From Fidelibacterota bacterium (GTDB lineage Bacteria > Fidelibacterota > Marinisomatia > SCGC-AAA003-L08 > D37C17), in contig DTTG01000193.1 of the NCBI GenBank assembly GCA_012964845.1, forward strand, positions 1 through 24,026: a DNA stretch of 24,026 bases. The letters are read 5' to 3'. The notes beneath the pieces are model-generated. The model worked only from the letters and a program-made list of their open reading frames with translations. It was not told the origin of the DNA and made no database searches. Shown here piece after piece: positions 18,636 through 24,026 of the stretch. The position numbers and the translations under genes are program-made. Within the stretch, counting starts at the first letter, position 1, and each line of letters opens with the position of its first letter.

Positions 18636-19612
18636 ATGCCGAACTGCAAAATATTGTAACATCTCCCATCCGTGAAAATTTAATTCGTTTTGAAGCAGTT
18701 TATAGAGAATCACTCCATTCGGATGTAAAATTAATAAATACAATTATCAGGTATATTTCCCGTAAAAAAGGGAAGCAGCTAAGACCTCGTCTCTGTCTGC
18801 TTTCTGCGGGATTATGTGGTGAACCAACTGAAAATACCTATCGTGCAGCCGCTCTCATTGAAATGATTCACGTAGCAACCCTTATCCATGATGATGTGGT
18901 AGATGATGCAAATCTTCGTCGGGGGTGGCCATCTATTAACCGAGTGTGGAAAAATAAACTTTCCATTTTAGTGGGTGATTTTATGTTTTCAAAAGCCCTT
19001 ACCAATATGATTCACTTGAAAGACTTTGATGCCTTGGATATTTTATCCAGTACAGCAGAGCGACTAAGCCAGGGCGAAATCCAGCAAATTGAAAAAGCAA
19101 TAAAGAAAAATATGACAGAGAAAATTTATTATCAAATGGTGAGTGATAAAACGGCATCACTATTTTCCGCAGCCTGTAAATTAGGGGTTATGACAGTAAC
19201 GGAAGATAATGATAAACGTGAAGCTTTGGCAAAGTTTGGTGAAAAATTTGGACTGGTATTCCAGATAAAGGATGACCTGTTGGATATTACTGGCAATGTT
19301 GAAGGATTGGGCAAACCAGCAGGATTTGATCTGAAAAAAAATATTCTCACCTTACCGCTTATTTATCTTTTTGAAAATTTACCTGCTTCAGAAGTAAAGG
19401 TTGTAAAACGACAACTCAACAACCACGTAAAAAAATCAGAAATCAGAGAAATCAGAAAACTCATCGAAAAGCATGGTGGAATTCAATTTGCAGAAAACCA
19501 AATTGACAGGCTGGCGAAAGAAGCACAGGATGAGCTTAATATATTTTCCGATTCTGTTTATAAAGACTCCTTATTAGCAGCATTGAAATTTAATTCTCAT
19601 AGAAATAGTTAA
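18632..19612 (+). CDS. Long-chain trans-polyprenyl diphosphate synthase
   Basis: This enzyme elongates an allylic diphosphate with isopentenyl diphosphate to make a polyprenyl chain, typically the quinone side chain. The 326-aa protein has the first Asp-rich motif HDDVVDD (86-92) and the second DDLLD (214-218, in FQIKDDLLDITG). KGKQLRPRLCLLSAG lies before the first motif and DKTASLFSAACKLG between them. Small or medium residues before the first Asp-rich motif (Ile-His at 85-86, Ala further up) fit a longer product such as hepta- to octaprenyl, but length cannot be fixed by eye. Start is GTG 18632, overlapping the tatC stop as GTGA. The stop and the next ATG share one base. Confidence 0.9.
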   Translation: MNAELQNIVTSPIRENLIRFEAVYRESLHSDVKLINTIIRYISRKKGKQLRPRLCLLSAGLCGEPTENTYRAAALIEMIHVATLIHDDVVDDANLRRGWPSINRVWKNKLSILVGDFMFSKALTNMIHLKDFDALDILSSTAERLSQGEIQQIEKAIKKNMTEKIYYQMVSDKTASLFSAACKLGVMTVTEDNDKREALAKFGEKFGLVFQIKDDLLDITGNVEGLGKPAGFDLKKNILTLPLIYLFENLPASEVKVVKRQLNNHVKKSEIREIRKLIEKHGGIQFAENQIDRLAKEAQDELNIFSDSVYKDSLLAALKFNSHRNS

Positions 19613-20232
19613 TGCGATTTAAACACAGAAAAAGGGTACGAAAAAAACGGTTGCAGACACGGCATGACCGCATTATGACCCTAGCTAATGCCATCAGTAT
19701 CAGCAGGATATTCCTTGCCATCCCCCTTGTATTAATATTTGAAGATATTGCCAATGGAATGAATGAAAAATTATGGCAGGCTTTTGCGCTCATTATTATA
19801 ATTGTTTTAACAGATTTTTTAGATGGATATGTGGCACGAAAAGCAGGGGAAATCACGAATTTTGGTAAACTAATTGACCCTGTTGCTGATAAGGTCTGTA
19901 TGATGGTTGTATTAATTTATTTGATCATTAGCTACAAATTACCCTTTCTGCTATTTTTTCTCATCTTGGGAATAAGGGATATATTCCTCATCATTATCGG
20001 TGTATATTTAATGTTTTCTCAAGAGGAGGTATTTCAATCAAATAAATCAGGAAAATGGTTTATTGGGATTTCCGCACTCATGATGGTATTATTTTTATTA
20101 AAAGATCCGCTGAATATACCAAATTTAATTCTGTGGTCATTTTACCTGATTTCAACCCTCTTGTTTACGTTTAGTACTTTTGAATATATCCGAAGATATT
20201 TACGTTATTTTAAAGAATTAGAAGCAAGATGA
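19612..20232 (+). CDS. pgsA: CDP-alcohol phosphatidyltransferase (phosphatidylglycerophosphate synthase-like)
   Basis: An integral membrane enzyme that replaces CMP of CDP-diacylglycerol with an alcohol, here most likely glycerol-3-phosphate. The full catalytic motif is present: D68xxD71G72xxA75R76-x8-G85xxxD89xxxD93. About five or six hydrophobic helices follow. The first 21 residues (MRFKHRKRVRKK...) are very basic and precede the MTLANAISISRIFLA that normally begins PgsA. ATG 19612, sharing a base with the previous stop, and Met22 at 19675 are both possible starts; I keep the first because of the tight junction. Substrate choice (glycerol phosphate versus another alcohol) is inferred from overall similarity. 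ATGA overlap with ftsY. Confidence 0.85.
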   Translation: MRFKHRKRVRKKRLQTRHDRIMTLANAISISRIFLAIPLVLIFEDIANGMNEKLWQAFALIIIIVLTDFLDGYVARKAGEITNFGKLIDPVADKVCMMVVLIYLIISYKLPFLLFFLILGIRDIFLIIIGVYLMFSQEEVFQSNKSGKWFIGISALMMVLFLLKDPLNIPNLILWSFYLISTLLFTFSTFEYIRRYLRYFKELEAR

Positions 20233-21131
20233 TTTCATTTCTCAAAAAAACAATTTCAGGTTTAACGAAAACTCGTAACAAATTATCCCATTTGTTTGCG
20301 AGATTCTCTGGAAAAACCATTCTCACTGAGGATGAGATTGAAGGTTTGGAAGAAGCATTGCTTGGTGCAGATATTGGTTGGGAACTCACAGATTCTATTA
20401 TTGAACAACTTAAAGCTCCGGATAAGGCTGAAATTTCCCGTGAAGATCGATTTCAGCAATGTATTCAACAATATCTGTCTGATGTAAATGAAGTAGGTGA
20501 ATTACAAAAGGTTATTCTATTGGTGGGAATAAATGGTACGGGTAAAACGACCTCAGCCGCTAAATTAGGGGGATATTTTTCCAGTTCTGGCCAGTCAGTT
20601 TCTCTGGTTGCTGCAGATACATATCGGGCAGCTGCTGTAGAGCAGATTAGAATTTGGGCAGAACGGCTCAACCTGCATCTAACAGCAAATGATAAATCTG
20701 CTGATCCTGCCTCCGTTGCTTATGATGGAGTCTCCAGCGGGATCACAAAGAATCTGGATAGGATCATTGTGGACACCTCAGGGCGCTTACATACTTCAGC
20801 CAATCTCATGAAGGAATTGGAGAAAATCTACAGGGTTGTCTTGAAGCTGACCGATGCGGTTGATGTACTCATAACCATCGATGCCAACACAGGTCAAAAT
20901 GGACTCCAACAAGCCAGAGAATTTGCTAAATATATTCCCCTTACAGGTGTAATTTTAACCAAGATGGATGGTACCGCACGGGGTGGTATTGCAATCCAGA
21001 TAATGAAAGAGCTGAATCTTCCGGTTTATTTTTTAGGAGTAGGGGAGCAGGTTGATGACTTGGTTCCATTTGATAGGGAAAGTTATATTAAGGGGTTAAT
21101 TTCCAGCAAAAAAGAAACGGTAAATGAATAA
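20229..21131 (+). CDS. ftsY: Signal recognition particle receptor FtsY
   Basis: The SRP receptor GTPase that docks ribosome-SRP complexes at the inner membrane for co-translational insertion. The 300-aa protein is essentially an NG domain: a helical N domain (residues about 1-90), then G1 GINGTGKTT (100-108), AADTYRAAAVEQ, G3 DTSGRLHTS, G4 TKMDGTARGG and the closing GVGEQVDDLVPF. The acidic A domain of E. coli FtsY is absent, as in many bacteria; a short basic N-terminal helix may contact the membrane. G3 reads DTSGR where DTAGR is usual. Overlaps: ATGA with pgsA upstream, 8 nt with rimO downstream. Confidence 0.96.
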   Translation: MISFLKKTISGLTKTRNKLSHLFARFSGKTILTEDEIEGLEEALLGADIGWELTDSIIEQLKAPDKAEISREDRFQQCIQQYLSDVNEVGELQKVILLVGINGTGKTTSAAKLGGYFSSSGQSVSLVAADTYRAAAVEQIRIWAERLNLHLTANDKSADPASVAYDGVSSGITKNLDRIIVDTSGRLHTSANLMKELEKIYRVVLKLTDAVDVLITIDANTGQNGLQQAREFAKYIPLTGVILTKMDGTARGGIAIQIMKELNLPVYFLGVGEQVDDLVPFDRESYIKGLISSKKETVNE

Positions 21132-22443
21132 TACAAAGCAAAATAAAGTCTGTATGATTAGTTTGGGGTGTGCCAAAAATTTGGTGGACTCAGAAATATT
21201 ACTGGGCGGGCTCAAACAAGAAAACTACGAAATTGTAAAAAAATCCGATGATGCGAATATTCTCATTGTTAATACTTGTGGATTTTTGGAATCTGCTCGA
21301 GAGGAATCTGTGGATGTAATTTTGGATGCCGGAGAATTGCGGAAGTCAAATCAGGTGGAAAAATTGGTGGTCATGGGCTGTTTTTCAGATAGATATGGCT
21401 CCGAGCTGCATGATGAACTCCCTGAAGTGGATGCTTTTTTTGGCACGGATGACCATGCTGCAGTTCTGAGCTACCTTACAGGGAAAGCACATACCAAAGA
21501 TGACCCCGACTACTTCCGCTCATTATTAACCCCCAATCATTATGCCTATCTGAAAATTGCTGAGGGTTGTGATAATGGTTGTAGTTTTTGCTCCATCCCC
21601 ATTATGCGGGGACTTCAGAAAAGCCAGCCAGTGGCTTGGAATCTGCAGGAAGCCCAACGGCTTGCAGATTCAGGTGTGAAAGAATTACTGGTGATTGCAC
21701 AAGATAGCACTTCCTACGGCTGGGACCTTACCCCGCGATCATCATTGCATGAACTTATGGATGAACTGGACAAAGTAAATGGATTGGAATGGATTCGCCT
21801 GCATTATGCTCACCCTGCACATTTACACCAGGAAATGATTCAGCGCTTTGGGCAATTAGAGAAGCTGGTCCCCTATATTGATATGCCTGTTCAGCATGGT
21901 TCAGATAAAATGTTGAAAGATATGCGGAGAGGACTTATGTCAGCTGGTATTCGAAAGCGAATTGATGATTTGCGGAAGGTGAATCCTGATATTTCTCTGC
22001 GGACCAGTATAATTGTTGGTTTCCCCGGTGAAAGGGATTCTGATTTTAAAGAATTATATGATTTTGTCGAAGAAATTGAGTTTGACCGCTTGGGAGTATT
22101 TACCTATTCCGAGGAAGAGGGAACCCATGGAGCATCCTTTAAAGATGATGTCCCCACAGAAGTCAAAACAGAACGCATGGATGCCGTTATGATGCTGCAG
22201 CAGGATATGAATTGGAAAAAGAATCAAACGCTTATCGGTAATATAGAAAAAGTACTCATTGACAGGCATAGTGAAGATGGATCATCTATTGGCCGTTCCT
22301 ATCGTGATGCTCCGGAAGTGGATAATTTTGTCCGGGTAGATGAAAAACTGACTATTGGTGAATTTTATAATGTTGAAATCACCGATGCTTTTGAATATGA
22401 TTTGTCAGCTAAGAGATTGGTCCATGCCAAAACTACCGTTTAA
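21124..22443 (+). CDS. rimO: Ribosomal protein S12 methylthiotransferase RimO
   Basis: A radical SAM enzyme that adds a methylthio group to an Asp of ribosomal protein S12. The 439 aa match the family. The N-terminal UPF0004 domain has three auxiliary cluster cysteines: C16 (SLGCAKNLVDSE), C52 (NTCGF) and C86 (MGC). The radical SAM motif is C149-x3-C153-x2-C156 (EGCDNGCSFCSIP). The central block IDMPVQHGSDKMLKDMRRG and the C-terminal TRAM domain (about 370-435) follow. SLGCAKNLVDSE separates it from the tRNA enzyme MiaB. ATG 21124 overlaps ftsY by 8 nt; the 3' end overlaps the epimerase by 20 nt. Confidence 0.95.
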   Translation: MNNTKQNKVCMISLGCAKNLVDSEILLGGLKQENYEIVKKSDDANILIVNTCGFLESAREESVDVILDAGELRKSNQVEKLVVMGCFSDRYGSELHDELPEVDAFFGTDDHAAVLSYLTGKAHTKDDPDYFRSLLTPNHYAYLKIAEGCDNGCSFCSIPIMRGLQKSQPVAWNLQEAQRLADSGVKELLVIAQDSTSYGWDLTPRSSLHELMDELDKVNGLEWIRLHYAHPAHLHQEMIQRFGQLEKLVPYIDMPVQHGSDKMLKDMRRGLMSAGIRKRIDDLRKVNPDISLRTSIIVGFPGERDSDFKELYDFVEEIEFDRLGVFTYSEEEGTHGASFKDDVPTEVKTERMDAVMMLQQDMNWKKNQTLIGNIEKVLIDRHSEDGSSIGRSYRDAPEVDNFVRVDEKLTIGEFYNVEITDAFEYDLSAKRLVHAKTTV

Positions 22444-22843
22444 AATTTTAGGCATTGAACATGTGGGTATTGCTGTAAAAGATTTGAACAGCATATCTGA
22501 AATATTTGGGGAGCTCTTAGGTTTAGACCTCCAACGCAGAGAAAAGGTTGATGACCAACAGGTTATCACGGACATTTATCATGCTGGTAAAGATAAATTA
22601 GAATTTCTCAAAGCCACATCTCCTGATTCACCCATTGCCAAATTTCTTGGAAAAAGACCGGAAGGGATGCATCATATCGCCCTTATTGTTGACGATATTC
22701 AGTCGGCGTTAAACTATCTAAATGAGAACGATGTTCAGCTTATCGATTCAAGTCCTCGGATAGGGGCAGAAGGTTTACAAGTTGCCTTTATTCATCCCAA
22801 ATCTACAGGTGGTGTGTTGGTAGAATTATGTGAAAAGAAGTAA
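22424..22843 (+). CDS. mce: Methylmalonyl-CoA epimerase
   Basis: A VOC-fold metalloenzyme interconverting (2R)- and (2S)-methylmalonyl-CoA. The 139-aa protein has two beta-alpha-beta-beta-beta units. Likely metal ligands are H13 (IEHVGIAV), a His in GMHHIALIVDD (H83/H84) and E134 (LVELCE). ATG 22424 gives the expected N-terminus, MPKLPFKILGIEHVGIAV. The frame is open to 22355, but that extra part is rimO sequence in another frame. It overlaps rimO by 20 nt and is the last gene of the run, followed at once by a strong hairpin. MeaB at the start of the run supports a methylmalonyl-CoA pathway. Confidence 0.92.
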   Translation: MPKLPFKILGIEHVGIAVKDLNSISEIFGELLGLDLQRREKVDDQQVITDIYHAGKDKLEFLKATSPDSPIAKFLGKRPEGMHHIALIVDDIQSALNYLNENDVQLIDSSPRIGAEGLQVAFIHPKSTGGVLVELCEKK

Positions 22844-22847
22844 AGTT

Positions 22848-22869
22848 CAACATCCTTTCGAGGTTGTTG
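22848..22869 (+). terminator. Hairpin terminator after the epimerase gene
   Basis: CAACATCCT (22848-22856) pairs with AGGTTGTTG (22861-22869), eight of nine positions, around a TTCG tetraloop. It begins five bases after the epimerase stop and is followed by TTTATG, a short T-run. This is the clearest intrinsic terminator in the window and marks the end of the meaB-to-epimerase run. Confidence 0.7.
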
Positions 22870-22870
22870 T

Positions 22871-22972
22871 TTATGTACACCTCTCCAATTCTTCCTTCCT
22901 AACCCAATTCGCATATATCTCAGTAGTTTTAATACTACGATGACCAAGGAGTGTTTGTTAATATCTAATTAC
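22871..22972 (-). pseudogene. Relic of a tyrosine recombinase/integrase C-terminus
   Basis: On the - strand, in one frame, the DNA reads VIRY, a TAA stop (22958-22960), then Gln-Thr and LLGHRSIKTTEIYANW, then VRKEELERCT and a stop at 22871-22873. LLGHxSIxTTxIY is the C-terminal signature of XerC/XerD/phage-type tyrosine recombinases, with the catalytic His of LGH and the Tyr nucleophile of IY both kept. VIRYxQTLLGH is the usual lead-in, so the TAA appears to interrupt a once continuous gene. Everything upstream (catalytic Arg box, core-binding domain) is missing; uvrC starts about 90 nt beyond. It is a broken, non-functional fragment of a mobile element or lost integrase gene. Confidence 0.75.
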
Positions 22973-23061
22973 AAATATTTTAGATTTTGGTTCTTTTTCT
23001 TCCGTTTTAAAATGACAGAGATGTTTAATCCATTTCTCTGATAGTTCTCTAAATTACCCAC
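22973..23061. other. AT-rich leader between the recombinase relic and uvrC
   Basis: No gene is recognised. On the - strand the relic's frame stays open almost to the uvrC start, but the predicted residues do not look like a recombinase. The uvrC promoter should lie here or in the relic; no convincing -10/-35 pair or Shine-Dalgarno was found. Confidence 0.4.
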
Positions 23062-24026
23062 ATGGATATTCAGCAGAAACTCAGCCAAATCCCCAAATCA
23101 CCAGGAGTGTATTTTTTCAGAGATGGAAGGGGAGAGATCATTTATATTGGCAAGGCTAAGGTGCTAAAAAATCGAGTGCGGTCATATTTTAACTCTCCCA
23201 AAGGTAAAGACCCCAAAACTTTGGTAATGGTGAAAAATATTGCTGATTTAGAATGGCTGGTAATGCGCTCTGAAGTTGAAGCACTCCTCACGGAGGCAAA
23301 TCTCATTAAGGAGCATAAACCCCGTTATAATGTATTTTTAAAGGATGATAAGACCTTTCCCTATATCCGTATTACCAATGAGCCCTATCCTCGGGTGGAA
23401 ATAATCCGGCAGAAAAATCTCACCAAGGATGACCATAACTATTTTGGTCCCTACACCGATGCTGGTTACCTGAGAGAAATTTTGCGGGTGATTCATAAAA
23501 TATTCCCACTGCGAACCTGCACCTATCATATTGATGACCATACAATTCAGGCAGGGAAGATTAAAATCTGTCTGGATTACCACATCAAGCGCTGTGATGG
23601 CCCCTGTGAGGGCTTGGTGACTGAAAAAGAATATGGTGATATGATCAATCAGATAAAAGGCTTTTTAAAAGGGCAGAATGGGGGAATTAAGGAATATCTA
23701 CAAACCCAAATGAGCGTTGCCAGCACAGAGCAAAAATATGAGGATGCTGCTCGCTATAGAGATCAGCTGAATGTGGTGACCCAATTTACCCGAAAACAGA
23801 AAAAAGCCAGTCAGGATTTTAAAGACAGGGATGTGGTGGCAGTATCAGCTGAAAACAGTTACGGAGTGGGGGTGGTGATGCGTATCCGCAACGGTCATAT
23901 TATGGGAAGAGAAAAGTTTAATTTAAAAGTACATGATCCCGATTCTCATGCAACAAACCTCTCTCAATTTATGCTTCAGTATTACTCCTCAACCATAGAT
24001 GTGCCTGAGGAAGTATTGGTTGAATG
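23062..24026 (+). CDS. uvrC: UvrABC system protein C, 5' part
   Basis: The nuclease subunit of nucleotide excision repair, which cuts on both sides of a lesion bound by UvrB. About 321 codons are visible and the gene runs off the right edge (full length is usually about 600 aa). The N-terminal GIY-YIG nuclease domain has PGVYFF and IIYIGKAKVLKNRVRSYF, then EALLTEANLIKEHKPRYN with the metal-binding Glu. The four-cysteine region (TCTYHI, KICLDYHIKRCDGPCEG) matches the CxxC-type segment of UvrC. EQKYEDAARYRDQL is the UVR motif that binds UvrB, and the C-terminal RNase H-like domain begins at DVVAVSAENSYGVGVV. ATG 23062 gives the standard N-terminus. It follows the recombinase relic, so it is a separate transcription unit from the epimerase run. 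Confidence 0.96.
   Translation, partial: MDIQQKLSQIPKSPGVYFFRDGRGEIIYIGKAKVLKNRVRSYFNSPKGKDPKTLVMVKNIADLEWLVMRSEVEALLTEANLIKEHKPRYNVFLKDDKTFPYIRITNEPYPRVEIIRQKNLTKDDHNYFGPYTDAGYLREILRVIHKIFPLRTCTYHIDDHTIQAGKIKICLDYHIKRCDGPCEGLVTEKEYGDMINQIKGFLKGQNGGIKEYLQTQMSVASTEQKYEDAARYRDQLNVVTQFTRKQKKASQDFKDRDVVAVSAENSYGVGVVMRIRNGHIMGREKFNLKVHDPDSHATNLSQFMLQYYSSTIDVPEEVLVE

Noticed and set aside
22355..22423. N-terminal extension of methylmalonyl-CoA epimerase inside rimO
   Set aside because: The extra 23 residues are rimO out of frame; the family begins near the GIEHVGIAV segment.
22973..23054. Upstream continuation of the recombinase relic in the same - strand frame
   Set aside because: The frame is open, but the residues lack the recombinase Arg box or any recognisable pattern, so I limited the pseudogene to the supported part.

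Overview
The window looks like chromosomal DNA of an AT-rich, Gram-negative, non-photosynthetic bacterium. The left-edge protein looks like an outer-membrane barrel. Many genes use TTG or GTG starts, most genes overlap, and glycine decarboxylase is of the split (PA/PB) type. This mix fits the Fibrobacteres-Chlorobi-Bacteroidetes neighbourhood, and Candidatus Marinimicrobia (SAR406) is my best guess. That placement comes from gene content and style only; no marker was compared with a database.

Region 1 (1-12669, + strand) is one tightly packed run. It holds the 3' end of an outer-membrane-like protein, alaS, gcvPB, a PPC/DUF296 protein, ridA, a DUF5683 membrane protein, purF, a UbiA-family prenyltransferase, a two-cluster ferredoxin, a geranylgeranyl-reductase-family flavoprotein and a DinG-type exonuclease-helicase. 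Neighbouring genes overlap by 4-38 nt or are separated by 1-2 nt, so they are probably co-transcribed and translationally coupled. Most are housekeeping genes (tRNA charging, glycine cleavage, enamine detoxification, purine synthesis). The UbiA-ferredoxin-reductase trio stands out as a self-contained isoprenoid-lipid module.

Region 2 (12670-15746, +) begins after a 111-nt gap. It holds a MIO-type amino-acid ammonia-lyase (HutH-like, with Cys in place of the MIO serine) overlapping guaB (IMP dehydrogenase). A hairpin separates guaB from the convergent rpsT (ribosomal protein S20, - strand).

Region 3 (16041-22869, +) starts in an AT-rich divergent promoter region with nested inverted repeats. 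It runs crp-like regulator, meaB, tatC, long-chain polyprenyl diphosphate synthase, pgsA, ftsY, rimO and methylmalonyl-CoA epimerase, and ends in a clear hairpin with a TTCG loop. From meaB onward every gene overlaps the next. The run links methylmalonyl-CoA metabolism (meaB, epimerase) with membrane biogenesis (tatC, ftsY, pgsA, polyprenyl synthase). The methylmalonyl-CoA mutase itself is not in the window.

Region 4 (22870-24026) contains a decayed C-terminal fragment of a tyrosine recombinase on the - strand, then the 5' part of uvrC running off the right edge. I saw no tRNA, rRNA, CRISPR array, intact insertion sequence or complete mobile element. The best leads are the UbiA-ferredoxin-GGR cassette, the Ala-Cys-Gly MIO triad, the mutually exclusive inverted repeats upstream of rpsT, and the recombinase relic.
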